From Cupriavidus basilensis (GTDB lineage: Bacteria; Pseudomonadota; Gammaproteobacteria; Burkholderiales; Burkholderiaceae), in assembly GCF_000876015.1 (NCBI RefSeq), contig NZ_BBQM01000020.1, positions 1 through 64,000 of the forward strand: a DNA stretch of 64,000 nt, in the 5' to 3' direction. Below the pieces are notes generated by a model. The model worked only from the letters and a program-made list of their open reading frames with translations, was not told where the DNA came from and searched no databases. The position numbers and the translations under genes are program-made. This document shows, one piece after another, positions 23,424-31,850 of this stretch (positions within the stretch are counted from its first letter, which is position 1; each line of letters starts with the position of its first letter).

Positions 23424-25022
23424 ATGAGAATGCGCGACTTCGAAAGCCCTGGGCGCTCGTCCGTCATGGCCCGCAACGGCATGGTGGCGACCTCGCATCC
23501 GGCCGCCACCCTGGCGGCGGCGCAGGTGCTGGACGCCGGCGGCAACGCCATGGACGCGGCGGTGGCCGCCTGCGCGGTGCAATGCGTGGTCGAGCCGGGC
23601 TCCACCGGCATCGGCGGCGACTGCTTCGCGCTCTACGCCAGGAACGGCGGCGCGGACGTGGTGGCCTACAACGGCAGCGGCTGGGCGCCCTCGGGCATCA
23701 GCCCCGCGGCGCTGCGCGAGCGCGGCGTGACCTCGCTGCTGCGTCCCACCCCGCACGGCATCACCGTGCCGGGCGCCATCGACGCCTGGGACCGCTTGAT
23801 CCGCGACCACGGCAGCCTGCCGCTGGCCGAGGTGCTGCGCCCGGCCATCCGCCACGCGGAAGAGGGCTACGCGATCACCCCGCGCGTGTCGCGCGACTGG
23901 ACCCTGGCCGAGCCGCTGCTCAAGCGCAACGAGCACGCCGCGCGCGTGATGCTGCCGGGCGGCAGCGCGCCGCTGCCGGGCAGCGTGCACCGCCAGCCGG
24001 AACTGGCCGCCACGCTGCGGCTGATCGGGCAGAAGGGCCGCGACGGTTTCTACGCCGGCCCGGTCGCCGAGGAGATGGTGCGGTACCTGCAATCGCTGGG
24101 CGGCTTCCATACCGAGGCGGACTTCGCCGAATACCGCGGCAGCTACGTCACGCCGATCAAGACGCAGTTCCGCGGCTACGACATCCACGAATGCCCGCCC
24201 AACGGGCAGGGCGTGATCGCGCTGCTGATCCTGAACATCCTGGCCGGCTTCCCCGCCGACGGCGACCCGCTCTCGGCCGACCGCCTGCACCGCGAGATCG
24301 AGGCCACGCGCCTGGCCTACGCGGCGCGCGACGAGGTGCTGTGCGACCCCGACTTCACCGCGGTCGACGTGGAGCGGCTGCTGTCGCCGGCGTTCGCCGA
24401 CGCGCTGCGCGCGAAGATCGACCTGGCGCGCGCCAGCGACGTGCCGCCGGTGATCGGCATGCCCGAGCACCTGGACACGGTCTACATCAGCGTGGTCGAC
24501 AAGGACCGCAACTGCGCCAGCTTCATCAATTCGATTTTCTACGGCTTCGGCAGCGGCATCATGACGCCGACCACCGGCATCCTGCTGCACAACCGCGCCC
24601 AGAGCTTCTCGCTGCTGGACGGCCATCCCAACGCCATCGCGCCGCGCAAGCGGCCCATGCACACCATCATCCCCGGCATGGCGACCAAGGACGGCCGCGC
24701 CGCGCTCAGCTTCGGCGTGATGGGCGGACACTACCAGGCGATGGGCCACGCGCATCTGGTCTCCAAGGTGCTGGACTACGGCATGGACCTGCAGGACGCG
24801 GTGTCGCTGCCGCGGGTCTTTCCCACGCCGGGCAGCAACGCGGTCGAGATCGAGCGCACCGTGCCGGCCGAGGTGGTCGCCGAACTGCGCCGCCGCGGCT
24901 TCGAGATCGCGCCGCGCACCCGCCCGATCGGCGGGGCGCAGGTGATCCGCATCGACTGGGAGCAGGGCGTGCTCACCGGCGCGTCGGACCACCGCAAGGA
25001 CGGCTGCGCCATCGGGCTCTGA
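23424..25022 (+). CDS. Gamma-glutamyltransferase-family hydrolase, cytoplasmic form
   Basis: 532 residues from the ATG at 23424. The Ntn-hydrolase precursor should cleave itself before the Thr in HLDTVYISVVD, which becomes the nucleophile of the small subunit. Large-subunit landmarks are MVATSHPAATLAAAQVLDAG, GSTGIGGDCFALY, TVPGAIDAWDRLI and CPPNGQGVIALLIL. The small subunit has FINSIFYGFGSGIMTP and the glycine motif FGVMGGHYQAMGH. No signal peptide is seen, unlike secreted GGT, so it likely acts on imported gamma-glutamyl or acyl amides in the cytosol. It heads the 23424-30389 set together with Bug, AstE-like and amidase genes. Confidence 0.88.
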   Translation: MRMRDFESPGRSSVMARNGMVATSHPAATLAAAQVLDAGGNAMDAAVAACAVQCVVEPGSTGIGGDCFALYARNGGADVVAYNGSGWAPSGISPAALRERGVTSLLRPTPHGITVPGAIDAWDRLIRDHGSLPLAEVLRPAIRHAEEGYAITPRVSRDWTLAEPLLKRNEHAARVMLPGGSAPLPGSVHRQPELAATLRLIGQKGRDGFYAGPVAEEMVRYLQSLGGFHTEADFAEYRGSYVTPIKTQFRGYDIHECPPNGQGVIALLILNILAGFPADGDPLSADRLHREIEATRLAYAARDEVLCDPDFTAVDVERLLSPAFADALRAKIDLARASDVPPVIGMPEHLDTVYISVVDKDRNCASFINSIFYGFGSGIMTPTTGILLHNRAQSFSLLDGHPNAIAPRKRPMHTIIPGMATKDGRAALSFGVMGGHYQAMGHAHLVSKVLDYGMDLQDAVSLPRVFPTPGSNAVEIERTVPAEVVAELRRRGFEIAPRTRPIGGAQVIRIDWEQGVLTGASDHRKDGCAIGL

Positions 25023-25086
25023 GCGCGCCCGACTGCCCACCGGAAAGCAGCCACGCCACCCTTTTCCTCAACTCGCACGTTCGCTC

Positions 25087-26064
25087 ATGAAATCGTTGCT
25101 TTCCGCGCTATGCGCTTGTCTGTTGTTCTCCTCCACGGCCGTGATGGCGCAGGGGGAAAAGGAAAAGGCGTGGCCCACCCAGCCGATCCGCCTGGTGGTG
25201 CCGTTCCCGCCGGGCGGCGCGGCCGACGGCATCGCGCGCATGCTGGCGCCGGCGTTCCAGCGGGAGCTCGGCCAGTCGATCATCATCGACAACAAGCCGG
25301 GCGCCTCCGCCGCCATTGCCAGCATCAACGTGCTGCAGTCGGCGCCCGACGGCTACTCGGTGATGATGAGCGGCTTCGCGCCGCTGATCACCAACCGCTT
25401 CACGCAGAAGAAGCTGGCCTACGATCCGGATGCCTTCACCCGCATCGGCCTGCTGTCGGCCACGCCCAACGTGCTGGTGGCGAGCATGAGCGCGCCGTTC
25501 AGGACGCTGCCGCAGATGGTCAGCTACGCCAAGGCGCATCCGGGCGAAGTCACCTTCGGCTCCTACGGCATCGGCTCGCTGGCGCACCTGTCGGGCGAGA
25601 TGCTCAAGGGCGCGGCCCACATCGACATGCTGCACGTGCCCTACAAGGGCGCCAACCAGGCCGTGCCGGCGCTGCTCGGCGGCGAGCTGATGACGTACTT
25701 CGACGCGGTCGGCCCCACGCTGTCGCTGATCCGGCAGGGCAAGCTGCGCGCGCTGGCGGTGACGAGCGCGAAGCGCCTGCCGGCGCTGCCCGACGTGCCC
25801 ACCGTGGCGGAGCAGGGTTATCCGGGCTTCGAGTCGACCTCGTGGAACGGCATCGTGGCGCCGCCGCACACGCCGGCCTACATCGTCGCGAAGTTCAATG
25901 CTGCCATCAACAAGGTGATGAGCGAGCCCGAGGTCAGGAAGAAGCTGGCCGACATCGGCACCGAGGCGCTCACCGGCAGCGTGGCCGACTTCGATGCCCG
26001 CCTCAGGAAGGAGATTCCGCGCGTGCAGGCGCTGGTCAAGCGCGCCGGCATCGAGCCCGAGTAA
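25087..26064 (+). CDS. Bug-family periplasmic receptor
   Basis: 325 residues with a signal peptide ending near VMAQGE. Family motifs are IRLVVPFPPGGAADGIAR, IDNKPGASAAIASI, APDGYSVMMSG, FGSYGIGSLAHLSGEML, MLHVPYKGANQAVPALL and LPDVPTVAEQGYPGFE. It likely binds the carboxylate handled by the surrounding hydrolases. The stop codon is the first TAA of a degenerate 14-base tandem repeat. There are 64 bases between the GGT-like stop and this start. Confidence 0.92.
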   Translation: MKSLLSALCACLLFSSTAVMAQGEKEKAWPTQPIRLVVPFPPGGAADGIARMLAPAFQRELGQSIIIDNKPGASAAIASINVLQSAPDGYSVMMSGFAPLITNRFTQKKLAYDPDAFTRIGLLSATPNVLVASMSAPFRTLPQMVSYAKAHPGEVTFGSYGIGSLAHLSGEMLKGAAHIDMLHVPYKGANQAVPALLGGELMTYFDAVGPTLSLIRQGKLRALAVTSAKRLPALPDVPTVAEQGYPGFESTSWNGIVAPPHTPAYIVAKFNAAINKVMSEPEVRKKLADIGTEALTGSVADFDARLRKEIPRVQALVKRAGIEPE

Positions 26065-26145
26065 CCGAGCCCGAATAACCGGGCCCGAATAACCGGGCCT
26101 GAGTAGTCGAGTCCGCGTAGTCCGGTCCGCGCAGTCCAGCCGGAT
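26062..26145 (+). repeat. Degenerate 14-base tandem repeat after a receptor gene
   Basis: Six consecutive 14-base units (TAACCGAGCCCGAA, TAACCGGGCCCGAA, TAACCGGGCCTGAG, TAGTCGAGTCCGCG, TAGTCCGGTCCGCG, CAGTCCAGCCGGAT). The first five each open with TAA or TAG, so stops fall in all three frames. The array begins at the receptor stop codon. Confidence 0.85.
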
Positions 26146-26260
26146 TGACTCCGGCCAACGCCGCGGCCGCCGCGCCGGCCCTGCCTGCTCCGGTTCACCG
26201 CCCCCATCCCCGGCGGACAGCGCGCGCTGTCCGCCCTTCGTCGTCCGTTTCACTGCCGCC

Positions 26261-27379
26261 ATGCAAACCACCACCCATCCGCTGCTGCCGGCCACGCCCG
26301 GCATGTCCTGCCATCTGACCAGCCACCGCTTCGGCCCCGCCGACGCGCCGAAGAAGATCTACATCCAGGCCGCGCTGCACGCCGACGAGATCCCCGGCAT
26401 GCTCGTGGCCGTGGTGCTGATGGACCGGCTGCGGGAGCTGGAGGCGGCGGGCGCGCTGCGCGCGGCCGTGACGCTGGTGCCGGTGGCCAATCCCGCCGGC
26501 CTGGCGCAGACCGTGCTCGGCAGCCCGGTCGGCCGCTTCGACCTGGGCAGCGGGCAGAACTTCAACCGCGGCTTCCCGATGCTGTACGAGCCGATCGCGG
26601 CGGCGGTGGAGGGCAGCCTGGGCAGCGACGGCGCGCACAACGTGCAGGTGATCCGCCGCGCGATGGCCGACGCCCTGCGCGCCAGCGTGCCGGCCAATCC
26701 GATGGCCTCGCTGCAGCAGACCCTGATGCTGCTGGCGCACGATGCCGACGTGGTGCTGGACCTGCACTGCTCGCGCGAGTCGCCGATGCACATCTACACC
26801 GGCGAGGCGATCTGGGCGGAAGTGGAGCCGCTCGCCCGCTACCTCGGCGCGAAAGCCAGCCTGCTGGCGCTGGACGCCGGCGGCCAGTCCTTCGACGAAG
26901 CCTTCAGCTATACCTGGTACCAGCTGCAGCAGCGCTTCGGCGCGCGCTTCCCGATCCCGCACGGCAGCCTGGCCACCACGGTGGAGCACCGCGGCCAGCG
27001 CGACGTGTCGTGGCAACTGGCGGAGCAGGACGCCGCCGCGATCCTGAACTACCTGACGCATGCCGGCGCGATCGCGGGCACGGCGCCGCCGCTGCCGCCG
27101 CTGCCGCATCCGGCCACGCCGCTGGCCGGCAGCGAATACGTCGCCGCGCCGGTCAGCGGCATCGTGGTGTTCCGCGCCGAGCCTGGCGCGGCGGTGCAGG
27201 CGGGCCAGGTCCTGTTCGACATCGTCGACCCGGTCAGCGGCAGCCGCACGCCGGTCGCCACGAGCACGGCGGGCGTGTTCTTCATGGGCCGCGACATCCG
27301 CTTCGCGCGGCACGGCGATCCGCTGGCCCGCGTGGCCGGCAACGCGCCGGCCCGCTCCGGCTACCTGCTGAGCGCCTGA
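26261..27379 (+). CDS. Succinylglutamate desuccinylase/aspartoacylase-family zinc deacylase
   Basis: 372 residues of the M14 AstE/ASPA type. The zinc ligands are in QAALHADEIPGM (His and Glu) and in VLDLHCSRESPMH (His); NFNRGFP supplies the substrate Arg region. The C-terminal 100 residues form a beta domain (GIVVFRAEPGAAVQAGQVL), as in this family. It removes an acyl group from an N-acyl amino acid. The neighbours (GGT-like hydrolase, amidase, ornithine cyclodeaminase) suggest a pathway for an N-acylated or gamma-glutamylated amine or amino acid. It is preceded by the repeat array rather than a tight junction. Confidence 0.88.
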   Translation: MQTTTHPLLPATPGMSCHLTSHRFGPADAPKKIYIQAALHADEIPGMLVAVVLMDRLRELEAAGALRAAVTLVPVANPAGLAQTVLGSPVGRFDLGSGQNFNRGFPMLYEPIAAAVEGSLGSDGAHNVQVIRRAMADALRASVPANPMASLQQTLMLLAHDADVVLDLHCSRESPMHIYTGEAIWAEVEPLARYLGAKASLLALDAGGQSFDEAFSYTWYQLQQRFGARFPIPHGSLATTVEHRGQRDVSWQLAEQDAAAILNYLTHAGAIAGTAPPLPPLPHPATPLAGSEYVAAPVSGIVVFRAEPGAAVQAGQVLFDIVDPVSGSRTPVATSTAGVFFMGRDIRFARHGDPLARVAGNAPARSGYLLSA

Positions 27380-27424
27380 TCCCTTCGTCCTTCTTCCTCA
27401 CCATCACTTACCGTCCGATCCATC

Positions 27425-28426
27425 ATGCCTTCTGATTCCCGCCGCGCCACGCTCGCGGCCCTCGCCGGCCTTGCCTCGCTGTGCCTTTGCGCATGCCTGC
27501 CGCTCACCGCGGCGGCGCAACCGGCGTGGCCGTCCTCCAAGCCGATCCGCCTGATCGTCGCCTATCCGGCGGGCGGCGTGACGGATGCCGTCGCGCGCCT
27601 GGTGAGCGACCGCCTCGGCGCGCAGCTCGGCACCTCCATCGTGGTCGACAACCGCGCCGGCGCGGCGGGCCTGATCGGCATGGACGCGGTGGCCAAGGCC
27701 GCGCCGGACGGCTACACCTTCGGCATCTCCACGGTCAGCACGCTGACCCTGACGCCGCACCTGAACAAGATGCCGTTCGACCCCGCCCGCGACATCGCGC
27801 CGGTGGTCAGCATCGCGTATTCGCCGGTGGTGATGATGGCCACGCCGATCATGCCGGCGCGCGATTTCCGCGCGGTGCTGGCCGATGCCCGCTCGCGCCC
27901 CGGCGCGATCCGCTGGTCCACCTCGGGCCAGGGCTCGCTGGGCCAGATCATGCTCGAGCAGATCAAGCTCGCGGCCCACGTGGACATCACGCACATTCCC
28001 TATCGCGGCTCGGGCCAGCAGTTCAACGACGCGATGGGCGGCCAGCTCGAAATGGTGTCGATCAATGCCAGCCAGACGCTGCTGCAGCAGATCCGCAGCG
28101 GCAAGCTGCGGCCGCTGGCCATCGGCGCCGCGGCGCGCATGGCGTCGCTGCCCGACGTGCCGACGCTCGCCGAACTCGGCTTCCCGCAGGCCAACCGGTC
28201 GTCCACGCTGGGCGCGTTCGCGCCGGCCCGCACGCCGGCGCCGGTGATCGAGCGGCTCAACGCCGAGATCAACAAGATCCTCGCGCAGCCGGACGTGCGC
28301 AAGCTGCTGCTTGAAATGGGCAACGTGCCGACCGGCGGCACGCCGGCCGCGTTCGCGCAGGGCATCGCCGCGGAATCGGCCGATAATGCGCGCATCATCA
28401 AGGCCGCCAACATCCGCCTCGAATAA
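27425..28426 (+). CDS. Bug-family periplasmic receptor
   Basis: 333 residues. The signal peptide (LAGLASLCLCACLPLTAAA) contains several cysteines, one of which could give a lipobox, though signal peptidase I cleavage after TAAAQ is as likely. Motifs are IRLIVAYPAGGVTDAVAR, VVDNRAGAAGLIGMDAV, APDGYTFGIST, STSGQGSLGQIMLEQIK, ITHIPYRGSGQQFNDAM and LPDVPTLAELGFPQ. It is the second receptor of this locus, and the two are clearly different in sequence, so they may bind two related ligands. Confidence 0.92.
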   Translation: MPSDSRRATLAALAGLASLCLCACLPLTAAAQPAWPSSKPIRLIVAYPAGGVTDAVARLVSDRLGAQLGTSIVVDNRAGAAGLIGMDAVAKAAPDGYTFGISTVSTLTLTPHLNKMPFDPARDIAPVVSIAYSPVVMMATPIMPARDFRAVLADARSRPGAIRWSTSGQGSLGQIMLEQIKLAAHVDITHIPYRGSGQQFNDAMGGQLEMVSINASQTLLQQIRSGKLRPLAIGAAARMASLPDVPTLAELGFPQANRSSTLGAFAPARTPAPVIERLNAEINKILAQPDVRKLLLEMGNVPTGGTPAAFAQGIAAESADNARIIKAANIRLE

Positions 28427-28484
28427 ACCAGCGGCCGCCGGCCGCGCCGCGCTTTCCCCCGCACCTTAGCCACGGGACACCATC

Positions 28485-29954
28485 ATGAGTCTGTCATCCA
28501 CCGCCGCATCCGCCATCGTCGAACTCGAGGGCATCGCCCTGTCGCGGGCCATCCACCGGCGCGAGGTATCCTGCCTGGAAGTCATGCAGGCCTTCCTGGC
28601 GCAGATCGAGCGCTTCAACCCCGGGGCCAACGCCCTGGTGTCGCTGCAGCCGCCGGAGCTGGTGCTGCAGCAGGCGCGCGAGGCCGATGCCGCGCTCGCG
28701 CGCGGCGAGGGCCACGGCTGGATGCACGGCTTCCCGCAGGCGCCCAAGGACCTCACGCCGGTCGCCGGCATGGTGACGACGCGCGGCTCGCCCATCCACC
28801 GCGAGCGCGTCACCACCGTGGACGGGCTGTCGGTGGAGCGCATGCGGCGCGCCGGCGCCATCTTCGTGGGGCGCAGCAACTCGCCGGAATTCGGCCTCGG
28901 CTCGCACACCTACAACCAGGTGTTCGGCGTGACGCGCAACGCCTTCGATCCGGCGCGCAGCGCCGGCGGCAGCAGCGGCGGCGCGGCGGTGGCGGTGGCG
29001 CTGCGCATGCTGCCGGTGGCCGACGGCAGCGACATGATGGGCTCGCTGCGCAACCCGGCGGGCTACAACAACATCTTCGGCTTCCGCCCCTCGTTCGGGC
29101 GCGTGCCCAACTGGCCCGCCGACGACGTGTTCTTCGCCCAGTTCAGCACCTGGGGGCCGATGGCGCGCAGCGTGGCCGACATCGCCATGCTGCTCTCGGT
29201 GCAGGCCGGCTGGGACGCGCGCGTGCCGCTCTCCAGCCGCGAGCCGGCCGGCGTCTTCGCCAGCCCGCTGGAGCGCGGCTTCAAGGGCGCGCGCGTCGGC
29301 TGGCTGGGCGACCTGGGCGGCTACCTGGCGATGGAGCCCGGCGTGCTGCCGCTGTGCGAGGCGGCGCTCGGGCATTTCCGCGAGCTTGGCTGCACGGTCG
29401 AGGCCGCCACGCCCGACTTTCCGCCCGAGACGCTGTGGCGCGCGTGGAACACGCTGCGCAGCGCCTCGGTGGCCAGCAACTACGCCGGCCACTACGAGAA
29501 CCCGGCCGAGCGCGCGCTGCTCAAGCCCGAGGCGATATGGGAGATCGAGCAGGGCCTGAAGCTGTCGGCGCGCGACGTGCAGCGCGCCTCGGTGGAGCGC
29601 TCGTCGTGGTACCAGGCGGTGCTGCGGCTGTTCGCGCGCTTCGACTACCTGGTGCTGCCCACCGCGCAGACGTTCCCGTTCGCCGCCGGGCTCGACTGGC
29701 CGCGCAGCGTGGGCGGGCGCGAGATGGACACCTACCACCGCTGGATGGAAGTGGTGGTGCCCGCCACGATGGCCGGGCTGCCGGCGCTCAACGTGCCGGC
29801 CGGCTTCAGCGCCGACGGGCTGCCGATGGGCCTGCAGATCATCGGCCCCGCGCAGGCCGACCGCGCCGTGCTGGAGCTGGGCCACGCCTACGACCTGGCC
29901 AGCGGCCTGGCGCGCCGGCGCAGCCCGCTGCTGGACGCGGCGCGAGGGAGCTGA
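28485..29954 (+). CDS. Amidase of the amidase-signature family
   Basis: 489 residues. The Ser-cisSer-Lys triad is recognisable: Lys in FPQAPKDLTPVAG, the cis-Ser and glycine/serine stretch in SAGGSSGGAAVAVAL, and the nucleophile Ser in ADGSDMMGSLRNPAG. GNAP-type entry SNSPEFGLGSHTYN is also typical. It hydrolyses an amide to acid plus ammonia or amine in the cytosol. It is three bases upstream of the Lrp regulator gene, which is thus co-transcribed. Confidence 0.92.
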   Translation: MSLSSTAASAIVELEGIALSRAIHRREVSCLEVMQAFLAQIERFNPGANALVSLQPPELVLQQAREADAALARGEGHGWMHGFPQAPKDLTPVAGMVTTRGSPIHRERVTTVDGLSVERMRRAGAIFVGRSNSPEFGLGSHTYNQVFGVTRNAFDPARSAGGSSGGAAVAVALRMLPVADGSDMMGSLRNPAGYNNIFGFRPSFGRVPNWPADDVFFAQFSTWGPMARSVADIAMLLSVQAGWDARVPLSSREPAGVFASPLERGFKGARVGWLGDLGGYLAMEPGVLPLCEAALGHFRELGCTVEAATPDFPPETLWRAWNTLRSASVASNYAGHYENPAERALLKPEAIWEIEQGLKLSARDVQRASVERSSWYQAVLRLFARFDYLVLPTAQTFPFAAGLDWPRSVGGREMDTYHRWMEVVVPATMAGLPALNVPAGFSADGLPMGLQIIGPAQADRAVLELGHAYDLASGLARRRSPLLDAARGS

Positions 29955-29957
29955 GGC

Positions 29958-30389
29958 ATGGCCATCGACGAGACCGACCAGCGCCTGCTGGCCATGCTGC
30001 GCGCCGACGCGCGCGCCAGCGTGGCCGTGCTGGCGCACCGCCTGGGCGTGTCGCGCGGCACGGTCAGCAACCGCATCGCGCGGCTGGAGAAAGACGGGAT
30101 CATCGCCGGCTACACCGTGCAGCTGCGCCCGGACGTGGACCCGCACGACATCGCCGCGTGGATGTCGATCGCGGTGGAGGGCAACCGCACGCGCGAGGTC
30201 ATCGCCATCCTGCTGGGCGAGCCCGGCGTGGCATCGCTGCACGACACCAACGGCCGCTGGGACCTGCTGGCCGAGCTGCGCGCCTCCACGCTGACCGACC
30301 TGGCCGGCGTGCTCGAGCGCGTGCGGCTGATCGGCGGCATCCGCGACACCGAGACCAGCATCCACCTGCAGACCTACAAGACCTGCTGA
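29958..30389 (+). CDS. Lrp/AsnC-family transcriptional regulator
   Basis: 143 residues: N-terminal helix-turn-helix (DETDQRLLAMLRADARAS, LGVSRGTVSNRIARLEKDG) and a C-terminal ligand-binding RAM domain with VASLHDTNGRWDLLAELR. These regulators respond to amino acids. It is followed by ornithine cyclodeaminase after 163 bases containing a CCGCG/CGCGG inverted repeat near 30469-30485, so it probably controls that gene and perhaps its own operon. Confidence 0.92.
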   Translation: MAIDETDQRLLAMLRADARASVAVLAHRLGVSRGTVSNRIARLEKDGIIAGYTVQLRPDVDPHDIAAWMSIAVEGNRTREVIAILLGEPGVASLHDTNGRWDLLAELRASTLTDLAGVLERVRLIGGIRDTETSIHLQTYKTC

Positions 30390-30552
30390 GCGGACCGGCT
30401 GCGCGGACCGGCCGGGCGGAGATTGCGTGGAGTGTCAGCGCGGGCTGGCAAAGCGGCAGAAAGCCGCGTTTTTCTCGCGGAAAATGGGCTTCTGGCTGAC
30501 AGGCGGCGCGGCAACAATGTCTGCTGTCCCATTCATCCAACGGAGCACAGAC

Positions 30553-31638
30553 ATGACGCGTTTTCTTTCCCCCACCGACGTTTCCCGCATCGTGGCGATC
30601 CGCGGCCTGCCGCAGGTGCTCGAGCAGATGGCCCGCTACATCGAGGAAGATTTCCTGCGCTGGAACGACTTCGACAAGAGCGCCCGCGTGGCCAGCCATT
30701 CGCCGCGCGGCGTGATCGAGCTGATGCCGATCGCCGACGCGGATCTGTACAGCTTCAAGTACGTCAACGGCCATCCGGCCAACACCGCCGACGGCTTGCC
30801 CACGGTGATGGCGTTCGGCACGCTGGCCGCGGTCGCCACCGGCGAGCCGCTGCTGCTGAGCGAGCTGACGCTGACCACCGCGCTGCGCACGGCCGCCACC
30901 TCGGTGGTCGCCGCGCGGCGCCTGGCGCGCAAGGATGCCGCCGTCATGGCGCTGATCGGCAACGGCGCGCAGAGCGAATTCCAGGCGCTGGCCTTTCACC
31001 ACCTGCTGGGCATCCGCGAGCTGCGCGTCTACGACACCGACCCCGCCGCCACCAGCAAGCTGGTGCGCAACCTGCGGCCGGTGCGCGGGCTGGACGTGCA
31101 GGTCTGCGCCAGCACCGCTGACGCGGTGCGCGGCGCCGACATCGTCACCACCGTCACCGCCGACAAGGCCTACGCCACCATCATCACGCCCGACATGCTG
31201 GCGCCGGGCATGCACCTCAACGCCGTGGGCGGCGACTGCCCGGGCAAGACCGAGCTGCATCCCGAGGTGCTGCTGCGCGCCAGCGTGTTCGTCGAATACG
31301 AGCCGCAAAGCCGCATCGAGGGCGACACCCAGCAGATGCCGGCGGACTTCCCCGTGACCGAGCTGTGGAACGTGCTGGCCGGCCGCGTGCCGGGCCGCGC
31401 CGGCGAGGCGCAGATCACGGTGTTCGACTCGGTGGGCTTCGCGCTGGAGGATTTCTCCGCGCTGCGCTACCTGCGCGACAGCGCCGAGGCGCTCGGCCTC
31501 GGCGTGCCGCTGGCGCTGGTGCCGGCGCAGGACGATCCGAAGGACCTGTTCGGCGTGCTCACCGGCGCTGGCGAGTCTGTCGCCGGCATGGACGCGGATG
31601 CGCGCCTGCCGGAGCGCGCCGCGGCACTGGTGGCGTGA
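30553..31638 (+). CDS. Ornithine cyclodeaminase/mu-crystallin family protein
   Basis: 361 residues from the ATG at 30553 (GGAG about 8 bases upstream; a longer in-frame start is not supported). The NAD-binding part reads MALIGNGAQSEFQALAF, and the conserved substrate segment is YSFKYVNGHPANTADGLPTV with Lys. Motifs VYDTDPAATSKL and GADIVTTVTAD follow. The typical reaction is L-ornithine to L-proline plus ammonia, but relatives act on other amino acids or make imines. The Lrp regulator upstream supports amino-acid catabolism. It ends just before a strong terminator. Confidence 0.92.
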   Translation: MTRFLSPTDVSRIVAIRGLPQVLEQMARYIEEDFLRWNDFDKSARVASHSPRGVIELMPIADADLYSFKYVNGHPANTADGLPTVMAFGTLAAVATGEPLLLSELTLTTALRTAATSVVAARRLARKDAAVMALIGNGAQSEFQALAFHHLLGIRELRVYDTDPAATSKLVRNLRPVRGLDVQVCASTADAVRGADIVTTVTADKAYATIITPDMLAPGMHLNAVGGDCPGKTELHPEVLLRASVFVEYEPQSRIEGDTQQMPADFPVTELWNVLAGRVPGRAGEAQITVFDSVGFALEDFSALRYLRDSAEALGLGVPLALVPAQDDPKDLFGVLTGAGESVAGMDADARLPERAAALVA

Positions 31639-31659
31639 GGCCGGCGCCGCGCCGGCGCC

Positions 31660-31710
31660 AAAACGCGGACACGGCGCGCGGCGGCATCGCGCGCCGTGTC
31701 CGCGTTTTTT
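31660..31710 (+). terminator. Strong rho-independent terminator after ornithine cyclodeaminase
   Basis: A perfect 17-base stem (31663-31679 with 31689-31705) and a nine-base loop, with flanking AAAA and TTTTTT, so it may act in both directions. Confidence 0.95.
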
Positions 31711-31783
31711 CTGTTTCCGGCGGCGCGGCGGGCAGGCGGAGGCACGTGGCGGTGCACTGCAATGGCGATAACGCGGCGGAAGC

Positions 31784-31810
31784 TAAAGTCCCCCGGCATC
31801 CTGCCGTAAC
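31784..31810 (+). promoter_or_regulatory. Sigma-28 (FliA) type promoter of the chemoreceptor
   Basis: TAAAGTCC, exactly 11 bases, then GCCGTAAC. This matches the flagellar sigma factor consensus TAAAGTTT-N11-GCCGATAA at most positions. It lies 41 bases upstream of the receptor start. Confidence 0.7.
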
Positions 31811-31850
31811 CAGTGTCATTGTCGTGTCACTGCTGGTCAACCTTCCTCCC

